Shown here: in pieces, positions 28,297-37,877 of the stretch | Numbering within the stretch: position 1 is the first letter of the stretch | Layout of the letters: each line of letters begins with the position of its first letter | NCBI RefSeq assembly: GCF_004114935.1 | Contig: NZ_CP022221.1 | Span: 2,563,001 to 2,627,000 of the forward strand | From: Bradyrhizobium zhanjiangense | GTDB lineage: Bacteria > Pseudomonadota > Alphaproteobacteria > Rhizobiales > Xanthobacteraceae | Direction of reading: 5' to 3' | Length of the DNA stretch: 64,000 nucleotides | Translations under genes and position numbers: made by a program | The notes under the pieces: generated by a model | Databases searched by the model: none | Told to the model about the DNA's origin: nothing | The model's input: only the letters and a program-made list of their open reading frames with translations

Positions 28297-28445
28297 CAGG
28301 TTGGTCCGGCAAGCCCATCGGTTAATATCCAGTATCAGAGGATGCAATCAGCGCGATGTATCGAGTGCAAACCATTGAAGAAGTTCAGCGACAAGAGCAG
28401 ACATTCTCGCGCCGCTCGAGCAGTGTTGGCGAAGGAATGACCGGG

Positions 28446-29545
28446 ATGAAAACAAGTAGCTTTCTCGGTGGCCAGGTTGCGCACGCAATCGCATTGAACG
28501 GCATATCGAAGACATACGGTTCGGTGACCGCGCTGCATCCGACCGATCTCAGCGTGGACAAGGGCGAGTTCCTGACCTTGCTAGGCCCGTCGGGCTCCGG
28601 CAAAACCAGTTTGCTCAACCTGATCGCCGGCGCGACCGCACCGACCACCGGCGCTATCTTGCTGGACGGACGCAACATCACCCAGATGCCACCGCGTGAG
28701 CGCGGGATCGGCATGGTGTTTCAGAATTACGCGCTGATGCCGCACATGACGGTATTCGATAACGTGGCGTATCCGCTGCGTGTGCGGCGCGAGCCGACCA
28801 GCACAATCCGCGCCAAAGTGACAGAGGCGCTCGAACGTGTCGGCCTGCGGGGGTTTGAGGATCGCAAGCCGCGCCAATTGTCGGGCGGTCAGCAGCAGCG
28901 TGTCGGTATCGCGCGCTGCGTAGTCTATTCGCCTGCCATTATCATGATGGATGAGCCGCTGGGAGCGCTTGACAAGAATCTGCGCGAGCAGATGCAGGGT
29001 GAGATCAAGCGTCTCCACAATGAGTTGGGTACGACCATCATCTACGTCACCCACGATCAGGAAGAAGCGCTCAACATGTCCGATCGTATCTGTCTGATGA
29101 GCGCGGGCCGGATCGCGCAGCTGGGACGCCGGACGAATTGTACTTCGAGCCGCGCAACCGCTTCGTGGCAGAGTTCATCGGCGAATCGAATCTGATCTGC
29201 GGGCGCGTGACAGGCGGCGGACGGATTACGATGACTGGTAACAGGTCCATTGCCGTTCCAGCCGGCGCGTGGGATGAGGGTTCGGAGCTCACATTGATGG
29301 TACGGCCCGAAAAAATACGCCTCGCGGGGGCCCATGACACCGTTGCTGACGGCGTCAATGACCTGAGCGGCGAGGTCGCCAGCGTCTCGTTCGTCGGCGG
29401 CATGACCCGCGTGACGGTCAAGGTCGAGAATAGTCTGACCATCACTGCCAAGATGATGTCCGAACGCGCGGAATCCAGGGTCCAGCCCGGCGCACCAGTT
29501 CGGCTATGCTGGTCACCCACCGATATGGTCGTTCTCAAGGAGTAA
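28446..29545 (+). pseudogene. ATPase, copy B, frameshifted
   Basis: Identical to 8165-9265 except for one G lost at about 29124 (four Gs become three). The whole nucleotide-binding domain up to GRIAQLG is intact. The C-terminal regulatory domain is out of frame and the first frame ends at 29195. A truncated ATPase of about 249 residues could still be produced. Confidence 0.9.
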
Positions 29546-29561
29546 CGTTCCGTACACGACG

Positions 29562-30345
29562 CACAAAAAATATTCGCTTAGCAAACGAGGTGATCAAGGG
29601 ACGTACATTAGACTCAGCGCACGTAACCGGCACCGAGTGGAATGCACGCGGATTGGACCTTGCGCAATCTCTAACTCACGCTGCTTACCGGAGGACATTG
29701 GGGGCGGCATGTCCAAGCCACTTTCGCTGGACCTGCAAACTCGGGCTTTGGTCGCTGCGCGGCTGGTCCATCCATCGAGAGCTTAGAGAACGGCTTGATA
29801 TCAGTCAACGCTGGCCAGCGTAATCGAGCGTAGTCGGGAGCGGTAGCAGGAGACACCTTGCGGTTGAGACGTTCCGTCGCCGCCTGGTCGAGAAAGATCG
29901 CCGCTTGGCGAAAGACACTATCCGCCGCTCCTCCGAGCCGAGCGGAACGATCTTAAGAAGACGGGCGCACATCAACGAACGGAACTGCTGGGCGCCGTGA
30001 CACGCCTCTTCAAGATTGACGACTCAGCTCGCGCTTGATCTTCAGCCACCTCATCATTCATCAATGAGACGTAAGCTTCGACCGACGGCGATGCTGCAGC
30101 CGCTGTACACGCGTGGCCGTCTGAGAGCTGGTATCCTCACGGCCAGAAAACTGGCGACTTCGTCGCGGTGCTCTACTTTGATCCTTGAGTGCTCCAAGGG
30201 AACGCTGTGAACCACGAGGCGCGCGAATCTATCCTGGCAACCAGTCGAACGCGGCGAAACTGGACTGCTCCGCAAGTCGAATGCGATGACGTTACTGTTG
30301 TAGCGAGGCAGCCGAGCCTAAGTCTTCCAGACCGCTCTAGCTAAT
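29562..30345. other. Gene-free stretch
   Basis: This is about 780 bp of unrecognised sequence between the duplicated operon and the hydrolase gene. I find no coding signal, IS end or strong hairpin. Confidence 0.45.
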
Positions 30346-31275
30346 TCAGTTGATAACCTCTTTGTTGGCGATTCTCATTTCGATCTCCGAGGTAGGGACG
30401 CCCTGCAGGCACCAGGAAACGGCGTGTTGGCCCGTTGCATCCAAGATGTGATTACCTAGGCCCTCGCTTCGGATTAACGTGACATCGTGCCCGGCGGACT
30501 TCGCCGCTTCGTAGTACTCAACAAGATTCAGGAAGAGCGCACCCTTGTCCTTTTCGTCGCCAATGACAAAGAGCCGACGATCGGGGTCCACTTTAACCTC
30601 AGAAAGATGCGCGATTGGATCGTATATTCCGGGCGCTCCGTAATCGTACCCGCCCGCGATTTGACCCGCCCTCCTTAGACCCCCAAGTGAGAGACAAGCG
30701 GCCGAAAATGCAACGCACTTCGTATCTGGAAACTTCGTCAAAAGATAACTGGCTACGCTGCCTCCGCCCGATTGGCCCGCAAATCCGTATCGTTTGATAT
30801 TGTAACGCTTTATGATCTGTCGAACTGCACCCGCAACGAGCTTCATCTCTCGCATTTGTCTCGACGCCGAGTGGGCCCCGGAAGACCCATAGAGGCCCGG
30901 ACGAGCAATTGTTACGAACGCCATGCCGAGCGATGCCGCGGCCTTGGTCGCGTATTCTTGCTGAGCTGCCGCGTTATTGTCGTCGTAACGTGTAGGCTTA
31001 CCAAGCCATAGCCGATCACCGTGAATATAGAATACGGCAGAGGGGGTCTGTTTGGTCAACCCAGACGACCAGTAGCGCAAGCAATCGCCTTGTCCCTCAA
31101 CTTCAACCCAAACGCTGTTACCGAGTGCCTGGCATTCGCTTTTTGTTGGGCAGGGCACGCCGTTTAGAACGCTTTCAATGGGAAACTCTTCGACGCTTTT
31201 TCCAGCTGGATTGGCATCCGATCCTCTATTTTCGGACGGATTGTCCACTTGCCTGTCGTGCCGTATGGAAGACAT
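30346..31275 (-). CDS. Alpha/beta hydrolase
   Basis: This 309-residue probable serine hydrolase has the nucleophile elbow GQSGGG in YGFAGQSGGGSVASYL. Asp is likely in VIGDEKDKG and His in GLGNHILDATG, giving a Ser-Asp-His triad in the correct order. AVFYIHGD is the usual oxyanion-strand motif. No signal peptide is obvious. The ATG at 31275 or the GTG just before it may be the start. It begins about 30 bp after the TPP-enzyme gene on the same strand, so the two probably form an operon. An esterase or amidase role for a catabolic intermediate is possible. Confidence 0.82.
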   Translation of the reverse strand: MSSIRHDRQVDNPSENRGSDANPAGKSVEEFPIESVLNGVPCPTKSECQALGNSVWVEVEGQGDCLRYWSSGLTKQTPSAVFYIHGDRLWLGKPTRYDDNNAAAQQEYATKAAASLGMAFVTIARPGLYGSSGAHSASRQMREMKLVAGAVRQIIKRYNIKRYGFAGQSGGGSVASYLLTKFPDTKCVAFSAACLSLGGLRRAGQIAGGYDYGAPGIYDPIAHLSEVKVDPDRRLFVIGDEKDKGALFLNLVEYYEAAKSAGHDVTLIRSEGLGNHILDATGQHAVSWCLQGVPTSEIEMRIANKEVIN

Positions 31276-31308
31276 CACGCACCACGTTGAAATTTCTGTC
31301 AGGGTTGC

Positions 31309-32976
31309 TCAAACGGTTCCGTCGACCATGACGTCAATCAGGGTCGGGCCGCGCCGGTTGCCAGACGCTTCCTTTAATACGTCTACAAGAGTGTCAGGCT
31401 CGGTAACTCGAATCGCATTCATACCCATCGACTTTGCGAGTCCCACCCAGTCGATCTCAGGATCCTTGAAATCCATTCCGACGTAGTGGTCGTTGTCATG
31501 GAACAATTTCAAACGCTGCTTGATGATGCGGTAACCGCCGTTGTTGCAGATCACATAAGTTATCGGCAGCTTCTGATTGGCCGCGGTCCACAGGGCCTGG
31601 ACCGAAAACATCGCCGATCCGTCACCGGAGACGCAGATAACCGGCCGATTGGGATGCGCAAACTGCACGCCGATGGCCGCCGGCAAGGCCCAGCCAATGC
31701 CCCCGGCGGCGTTGGCATGCATCGCATAGCGGTCGCGGAAGGCGAACAGATCATTGAGGAGTCGCACCGAGGTAAGTCCCTCGTTCACGATAATCGCGTC
31801 CTTCGGTAGCGCCTGCACCAGACAGTAGGTCAGCCAGTCGCCGTGAATAGGCTTTGCGACGGCACCCTTGCGAGCGCTCGTCGCAGCAGCCTCGCGCTTC
31901 GCACTCCAGTTCTTCTTTGCCAGTTCCGCAATGCCTTTGCGCGAGCGTTCAACGAGCGCCTGTCCGCCCTTTCGCTGCAGCACGGGGATCAGCGCCTGGA
32001 TAGTTTCGCGCACGTCCGCTTTGACCGCCATCTCGGCGGGATAGTTCTTGCCAATTTCCCAGTCGATGAGCCCAATCTGCAGGATACGCAAGTGCTCTGG
32101 CTTCGGATCAGTCGCACTCCACACGGACATCCGCAGCACGTCGGAGCCGAGTACAATCATCGTGTCGTAGGGCGCGAGAACGTCGTGCACCTGCCTTTGG
32201 TCGCGGCCAAGTGCACCCATGAAGCACGGGCGTTCGGAGAGAAAATGCGCCCCGAACGGCACACTAGACTGAAAAGCAGGGCAGGCTAGCAGTTCCGAGA
32301 GTTGGGCTGCTTCTTCTAGTGCGTCGGATTTCACCAACTCGTCGCCACATAGCAGCACCGGTCGCTCGGCCTTGAGAATCCGTTCAGCTAGCGCCTCAAC
32401 GGTTTCGTCGCAGGGTCGTACGCGGGTATCGATCCGTGTCGACGAGGCGAGGTCGATGCCCGCCTCGTTGTTGAGAATGTCGCCGGGCAGTGAAATGAAT
32501 ACCGGTCCAGTCGGTGGCGTCACTGCGACTTTCGCGGCGCGATGGACAATGCGCGGCAGGTCTTCCAGCCGATTGACTTCGACCGCCCACTTCACAAGGG
32601 GCTGGGCGATCGGCACCAGCGGGTCGTACAGTAGGGGTTCGGTCAATCCGTGTCCCTGCTCTTGCTGCCCTGCGGTTAGAATGATCGGCGTGCCCGTGAA
32701 TTTCGCGCTGTAGAGCGCGCCCATCGCGTTACCGAGACCCGGCGCGACGTGAACATTGCATGCTGAGAGCCGCCCCGATGCGCGCGAAAAGCCGTCGGCC
32801 ATGTACACTACGAGACTCTCCTGCATAGCCATTACGTAGGTTAGGTCGGGATGATCTTTTAAGGCATGCATGATCGGCAGCTCGGTGGTGCCGGGATTGC
32901 CGAACAGATGTGTGATGCCCTCCTCCTTGACCAGAGCCAGGAAAGCGGAGCGGCCGGTCATGGTGTTGAACGTCAT
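31309..32976 (-). CDS. ThDP-dependent decarboxylase, benzoylformate-decarboxylase-like
   Basis: This 555-residue enzyme has three domains: Pyr (1-170), central (190-330) and PP (360-540). The ThDP/Mg motif is GDGS (451-454) through NN (478-479). The activating Glu is E53 (AMQESLVV). H76 (NVHVAPGLGNAMG) matches the active-site His of benzoylformate decarboxylase and NPGTTELP its substrate loop. Family alternatives are acetolactate synthase or another 2-oxo-acid decarboxylase, but the FAD-type central signature of ALS is not evident. The relic of an alpha-hydroxy-acid dehydrogenase at 41030 would supply the preceding step of a mandelate-type pathway. AAGGACGAG precedes the ATG. Confidence 0.85.
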   Translation of the reverse strand: MTFNTMTGRSAFLALVKEEGITHLFGNPGTTELPIMHALKDHPDLTYVMAMQESLVVYMADGFSRASGRLSACNVHVAPGLGNAMGALYSAKFTGTPIILTAGQQEQGHGLTEPLLYDPLVPIAQPLVKWAVEVNRLEDLPRIVHRAAKVAVTPPTGPVFISLPGDILNNEAGIDLASSTRIDTRVRPCDETVEALAERILKAERPVLLCGDELVKSDALEEAAQLSELLACPAFQSSVPFGAHFLSERPCFMGALGRDQRQVHDVLAPYDTMIVLGSDVLRMSVWSATDPKPEHLRILQIGLIDWEIGKNYPAEMAVKADVRETIQALIPVLQRKGGQALVERSRKGIAELAKKNWSAKREAAATSARKGAVAKPIHGDWLTYCLVQALPKDAIIVNEGLTSVRLLNDLFAFRDRYAMHANAAGGIGWALPAAIGVQFAHPNRPVICVSGDGSAMFSVQALWTAANQKLPITYVICNNGGYRIIKQRLKLFHDNDHYVGMDFKDPEIDWVGLAKSMGMNAIRVTEPDTLVDVLKEASGNRRGPTLIDVMVDGTV

Positions 32977-33017
32977 AATCGTTTCTCGTCCTTGTTTGCT
33001 GAGCTCCCGGAGCTCAG

Positions 33018-33249
33018 ATCACCCTTAGCCCATCTGGTCGCAATCGGTTGGCTCCTCTTCCTGCATCGATACGACAAGCCCCTGCGGAACGTACGACGTG
33101 TAGGGTATGACCCGTAAGATAGGTTATGTTTGCGGGGCTGCTTACGACCAGCGCGTTATGTCGCGGCGCGCCATTTCTGATTTCACCGTGGCAAGCCTGC
33201 GCAGGTATTCTGCTCGTGGAAACAGCTGCCGCCCTTTGTTGAGGGTCAT
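33018..33249 (-). pseudogene. N-terminal fragment of an M24-family hydrolase
   Basis: From the ATG at 33249 (preceded by GGAGGCG) the minus strand reads MTLNKGRQLFPRAEYLRRL and ATVKSEMARRD. After a frame change it continues ALVVSSPANITYLTGHTL and PQGLVVSMQEEEPT, then ends. This is the first 70 or so residues of a creatinase/ectoine-hydrolase-type protein. The catalytic domain is absent. It is a different gene from the intact M24 protein at 9643. Confidence 0.7.
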
Positions 33250-33633
33250 TGTCGCGCCTCCATGCTGGCATGCCGGCTCGAAATCGGTCTTATTCGGCCG
33301 GCTCAATATCATGCGTTTAGATCCTACGGTTTCCTGGCACTGAATTTCCTTAAAATAAAGCTGGTTGGAGTTGCAATTTCGCGTTTGCGATCGGAATGTA
33401 GAGTTTTCAGGCATGCCGGGCTGCGTCCAAGCGGTGCTCGCAATATCTCCAAACTTTCCAAGCCGTTGGCGTTTTTCACGCTCAGGCGGCTACCTTGCAC
33501 CTGATTTCTGCGTCTTGGGGATAAATTCAGTCGAAAACAGTGGGGCGTCCGTGGAAACATCAAATAGGCACCTCGCGACGCGGTGATTGTGACGTTTGCG
33601 AAGGTTGTCCGAGCGAAAACATCCCATAGGTAA
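33250..33633. other. Intergenic region before flavin reductase
   Basis: No gene is seen. It separates minus-strand genes from the plus-strand flavin-reductase cluster and must hold the promoter of the latter. I could not pick out a convincing -35/-10 pair. Confidence 0.4.
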
Positions 33634-34644
33634 ATGAGCATGCACCCGAAGGCTGAAGTTCAGGATGCGTTGATGGGGCCTGCTGTCCTAGATCAAGGAA
33701 AGCCCGAGCTCGATCTGCGGGCTTTCCGAACATGTCTCGGTCAGTTCGGTGCTGGCGTTACAGTCATGGCCACGGAGCTCGACGGGCGGCTCGTCGGAAC
33801 GACGGTGGGATCATTCTCGTCTCTGTCGCTGGATCCTCCGCTCGTGCTTTGGTCGATCGCCCGATCTTCGCGCAGCGCTGCTGCTTTCGAGCGGACGACG
33901 CACTTTGCGATCAATGTCCTGGCCGACGATCAGATCAGCGTTTCACAGAATTTTGCCAGTTCATCGGATAACAAGTTTGCTGGTGTCCAATGGTTCAAGG
34001 GGGAGAATGGTTGTCCGGTGCTCTCTGGAATTGTGGCTCTATTTGAATGTGAACGTGAAGCTACCCTCGAGGGTGGCGATCATTGGATTATTATCGGTAG
34101 AGTACGTCGGTTCGTAAGATATGCGGGAAAGCCGCTTCTATTCGTCCAGAGCCGTTATGCTATTGCCCAGACGCATCCTCAGCTACAATCTGTGTCGGAG
34201 GCGCCATCGGCTGCGCAGCCTCAATCCAAGGCGATGACCGCATTGTCATCATTGCTGCTAGATGTGACTCGGCTGCGTGTGAGTGGGTTCGAAAAACACC
34301 GCCGGGCAGAGGGCCTGAATTATCTACACAGCCGGGTGTTGTATGGTCTAGGCATGCGCCCCGGACAGAATATCGCGGATCTCGCTCAGCATATCTTCGC
34401 CGCGCCGGCCGACTGTACAGATGCGATTGCGGAATTGAGCGAGCGCGGCCTGATTGCTCTAGATTCCAAAGGGAAAGCATCGCTGACGGACGCCGGCCAA
34501 GCAAAATGCGATGCGGTCCAAGTTAGGTACGACCTCTACGAAGCGGAATGCCTCTCCGGATTCAGCGAAGATCAAATCCACGCTGTCCGAGAGTTTCTTG
34601 GGGCATTCATTCGCAAATTCCAGACCCCTAATTGTGAGCTCTAG
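33634..34644 (+). CDS. Flavin reductase fused to MarR-like domain
   Basis: This 336-residue protein combines a flavin reductase-like (HpaC/DIM6) domain at about 30-185 with a winged-helix MarR-like domain at about 195-325. The first part has FGAGVTVMATELDGR, SFSSLSLDPPLVLWSI and HFAINVLADDQ. The second has LHSRVLYGLG, IADLAQHIFAAPADCTDAI and LSERGLIALDSKGKASLTDAG. The same fusion is known in the reductase (C1) of Acinetobacter 4-hydroxyphenylacetate hydroxylase, where the MarR-like part senses the aromatic substrate and controls NADH oxidation. It should supply reduced flavin to a partner monooxygenase, perhaps the LLM protein at 12975. The start is ATG 33634, or 33640. Confidence 0.88.
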   Translation: MSMHPKAEVQDALMGPAVLDQGKPELDLRAFRTCLGQFGAGVTVMATELDGRLVGTTVGSFSSLSLDPPLVLWSIARSSRSAAAFERTTHFAINVLADDQISVSQNFASSSDNKFAGVQWFKGENGCPVLSGIVALFECEREATLEGGDHWIIIGRVRRFVRYAGKPLLFVQSRYAIAQTHPQLQSVSEAPSAAQPQSKAMTALSSLLLDVTRLRVSGFEKHRRAEGLNYLHSRVLYGLGMRPGQNIADLAQHIFAAPADCTDAIAELSERGLIALDSKGKASLTDAGQAKCDAVQVRYDLYEAECLSGFSEDQIHAVREFLGAFIRKFQTPNCEL

Positions 34645-34754
34645 CCCGGTCGGCGCCCGCGCCATTCAAGTAATCGAAAACTAAGTATCGAGAGGCGACC
34701 AGCGGGTCAGGCGACGAAGCGTTTTCGGGAACATCGATCAAAAGGAATAAGATA

Positions 34755-35537
34755 GTGGATCTCGGAATTAAGGGCCGCCGCGCCATCGTTTGCGCCTCTT
34801 CCAAGGGTTTGGGACGCGCCTGTGCGATGGCGCTGGCGAGTGAGGGCGTCGATGTCACTCTGACAGCGCGCGGAGCGGAGGCGCTGACAGCGACCGCGCA
34901 CGAAATCCGCAAAGCCAATCCCGGCGTTACCGTGACCGAGGTGGTCGGAGACATTACCACTCCCGCGGGCCGCGAGGTTGTGCTCAAAGCCTGCCCAGAT
35001 CCGGATATTCTCGTCAACAACGCCGGCGGGCCGCCGACCGGCAATTTTCGTGACTGGACCCGCGACGACTGGCTCAAGGCCCTCGATGCCAACATGCTGA
35101 CGCCGATCGAGCTGATCAAGGCAACGGTCGACGGCATGATGGCGCGTAAATTCGGTCGCATTGTCAATATCACCTCGTGTACGGTGAAGGCGCCGATTGA
35201 CAGTCTCGGCCTCTCCAACGGAGCGCGTGCGGGCCTTACAGGCTTCATCGCAGGCTTAGCGCGTAAGACGGTTATCAATAATGTCACCATCAATGCGCTG
35301 CTGCCCGGCCCGTTTGCGACAGATCGTACGCTCGGCCCCGCAAGAGCCGAAGCTGAAAAACTCGGCATCACGCTGGAGCAACGGCTCGTCGAGCGCACCA
35401 AAACCAACCCGGCCGGCCGCCATGGAAAACCCGAGGAGCTCGGTTTGTTCTGCGCGTTCCTGTGCGGAGTAAACGCCGGTTTCATCACCGGGCAGAACAT
35501 CCTGCTCGATGGCGGCGCTTACCCGGGAACATTGTAG
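34755..35537 (+). CDS. SDR-family oxidoreductase lacking the Tyr-Lys pair
   Basis: This 260-residue Rossmann-fold protein starts at a GTG preceded by AAAGGAA. The cofactor loop is ASSKGLGRA and the NNAG motif is in ILVNNAGGPP. At the active site Ser is in NITSCTVKAP, but the expected YxxxK is replaced by NGARAG (LSNGARAGLTGF), with Asn for Tyr and Arg for Lys. This variant occurs in a recognised SDR subgroup whose reaction is unclear. It ends with the standard ITGQNILLDGG. It lies between the two flavin reductases in the same direction. Confidence 0.88.
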   Translation: MDLGIKGRRAIVCASSKGLGRACAMALASEGVDVTLTARGAEALTATAHEIRKANPGVTVTEVVGDITTPAGREVVLKACPDPDILVNNAGGPPTGNFRDWTRDDWLKALDANMLTPIELIKATVDGMMARKFGRIVNITSCTVKAPIDSLGLSNGARAGLTGFIAGLARKTVINNVTINALLPGPFATDRTLGPARAEAEKLGITLEQRLVERTKTNPAGRHGKPEELGLFCAFLCGVNAGFITGQNILLDGGAYPGTL

Positions 35538-35788
35538 GTTGCTGCAACTTCCTCCTTCGGTTGTTCATGGGGCATTCTACGAGTACGCATCGGGGTTTTT
35601 ACACGATTGCTCGAGAGTTCCGAACGGCCCCTAGACCGCCTCCACTTCTTCCATCGACGGAAGCGACATGGCTATCCGCTGCCCTGGACTTGTTGTCGTG
35701 ATGGATTTCGTAGTCAATTTGATATGCGTTAGACGCGAGCAGGCGGCATGAGGCGATCCACAGCAAGCTTATGCAGCAAGAGGTAACC

Positions 35789-36271
35789 ATGCAGACCATT
35801 TCCGACGCAAAGACATTCTGGCGCGCGCTGGGTATGCGAGCAATTGGCGCTGCCGTTGTGACCGCGCGCGGCTCATCCGGGCCCGCCGGCTTTCTCGCAC
35901 TCTCGGTAACTCACCTTACTTTCGACCCGCCAACCATGCTGATCTCGATTGGCAAGACGACCTCGGCGCTTGCGGCTGTGCTTGAAGCCAAGCACTTTGC
36001 GATAAACTATCTGCCCGTTGGAACGGAGGAGCTTGCGCGCAACTTTGGCGGCCAGGGCCCGCTCAAAGGCACCGACCGCTTTGTCCCGGATCAATGGACG
36101 ACGCTCGCGACGGGAGCGCCAATATTGAAATCGGCCGTGGGCGTTCTCGACTGTGAGCTCGAGGAAACAATCGAGCGCTTTGAGACCGTCATTGCGATCG
36201 GACGCATCGCAGCCTACCTGCAGGCGGAGAAGGTCAGTCCACTAGTTACCTTCCGCGGTGGGTATCTCTGA
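35789..36271 (+). CDS. Flavin reductase-like protein
   Basis: This 160-residue single-domain flavin reductase (FMN-binding split barrel) has FWRALGMRAIGAAVVTARG, LALSVTHLTFDPPTMLISIG, HFAINYLP and a final PLVTFRGGYL. The ATG at 35789 is preferred over 35771 because AAGAGG lies eight bases upstream. It is smaller than the 33634 protein and has no regulatory domain. It is a likely supplier of reduced FMN to a monooxygenase such as the LLM enzyme. Some homologues have other roles, for example as a redox partner of a ring-cleavage enzyme. Confidence 0.85.
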   Translation: MQTISDAKTFWRALGMRAIGAAVVTARGSSGPAGFLALSVTHLTFDPPTMLISIGKTTSALAAVLEAKHFAINYLPVGTEELARNFGGQGPLKGTDRFVPDQWTTLATGAPILKSAVGVLDCELEETIERFETVIAIGRIAAYLQAEKVSPLVTFRGGYL

Positions 36272-37431
36272 CGGAGAATTTTCCAAGTCTAGTAATTACC
36301 GCAAGATCGGGAATCCACTCACCTAACGTGAAACGCGAGATTGTTTATTTGGCAAGGATGGTGCTACGGCCTCAAGCCATGCAGTCACCGAGCGAGCGAC
36401 GGCTCGCAACTCACGCTCCGAAAGGCGCTGATGCCGCTGTCGTGCATTCGATGATGATCATTCTCTTGAGTTCTTAGCAGGCGCCGAGCGCGCATACCTT
36501 CTCGCGCCACGGTGGGATCGGTGAGCGATGTCCGTTCGAAGGGGTTCGCGCCAGTCACGCGCAGCCGCTGATCGAGGGCTGCCAACAGCCGGCAAATTGG
36601 CGAGGAAGCCGTCCCGCTCATCGCGCCGCTCCCTGTCTCGCAGAATGACTTTCCGTGGTTTTCGACGCCGTGAACCTTCGTGATATACGTCGGCAGATCT
36701 AGACTCATTCGAGCTGCACGATCATCCTTTAGCGCAGTTTTAAGCTCGCACCTCGCCGAGGGAGTCACATCTGATCTCAACGAGGCAAATCTGAAAGGAC
36801 GTTGCTCGGCAACGAAGCGGGGCGCCTCATTCGGCTATCTCTACCTTTGGTTCGGCTGCAGAGATCCGCGACCGCGGCGAACTGATCGCTAATGCTCGCG
36901 CAAGTGCTGAATTTTTTAGCTCGCAGTCAGATGTACCATGGCAATGAGGTCGGGAGCTATCGTACCCGCGATATCGTTGCCCCCGTTACGTACCGGCCCT
37001 TGCCGGCATCTTCCCAATAAGGGTGTTCTTGCCTCATCGATGCGGCCCTTCTCGAACTACCGAAGAAGAGAACCGTACGGCGGCCCCGCTACATGACGCC
37101 TATACTACCTACAGTCGAGACATGATGCGATTATCAACCGTTTATCGAAATCGAGAACGACGCGCTGCTCGACCAGGCGCCTGTCTCCCACTTAGGCTGA
37201 GACAATCAATCGCATAAAAGCGCGCTCCTTCACCAACAGGATGCAGTTTTTCACCGAAACGAAGTTCAACGTTGGAGAACTTCAGCTCAGAAGCTTCGAT
37301 AATATTACTGCAATAAATGGAACAGAGTCTCTTAGATTAGCGCGGACTGCGCAAGTCCTCCACATAGGAATGTGTCCAGCAGCTCGCAAGAGCGAACGTA
37401 GAACACGCTCGCAGTGAAAGGATGTTTCCGG
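36272..37431. other. Gene-free stretch of about 1.2 kb
   Basis: I found no recognisable protein on either strand and no IS ends. Open frames here have random-looking composition. The small DUF6894-like gene follows. Confidence 0.45.
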
Positions 37432-37665
37432 ATGCCGTACTACAATTTTGATCTTGTAGTTGGCCATGAGCACAGGACTCAAGGCGGCCTCATTCTAGAG
37501 AACATCGAAGTTGCTTCCGATCGAGCCAATCAACTCGCGACTGAACTTCGTATTGTGTATCCAGAGCTACAGGACAAGGGCTGTGCGGTTCGCGTCACTG
37601 GTTACGATGACACTGAGGTCTATCGCACGCCGCTCGACCAGAGCCCATCATGGCTCAGGGGGTAG
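37432..37665 (+). CDS. Small DUF6894-like protein
   Basis: This 77-residue protein resembles the DUF6894 proteins abundant in Bradyrhizobium and relatives. It has the start MPYYNFDLVVGHEHRTQGG, an ILENIEVASDRANQLATEL helix and an end of the type GYDDTEVYRTPLD. No catalytic residues are evident and the function is unknown. The ATG at 37432 matches the MPxYxFDL start of the family; an upstream in-frame ATG at 37414 is less likely. It is not part of an obvious operon. Confidence 0.7.
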   Translation: MPYYNFDLVVGHEHRTQGGLILENIEVASDRANQLATELRIVYPELQDKGCAVRVTGYDDTEVYRTPLDQSPSWLRG

Positions 37666-37877
37666 CTCTAGCCGACGTGAGATTTGCATATATCGTTCGG
37701 TCGGTGACTACATCTTCTCGGTACGGCCGTGCGTCACAAGCATCCAGGTCTCTTTCGTCAGACTCCAAGCGAGTGCCTCGATGTCTCGATGCAAATCGCA
37801 GAATGCGTCAGCCACAAAGCTGAGACTAAAGATCAATAACGTCTGATGTACATGATCATCAGAGGAGAATGACCAGA

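Larger units (their letters stand above)
26072..29561 (+). repeat. ABC-operon duplication, copy B (all genes broken)
   Basis: This is a second copy of 5118-9281. Apart from a few substitutions in the first 350 bp, an extra stretch of about 22 bp (TACAGTGTTGGAAGGACTTT region) and the SBP deletion, the only differences I find are four single-G deletions, one in each gene. The sequence after the right boundary is unrelated to that after copy A. Confidence 0.9.
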
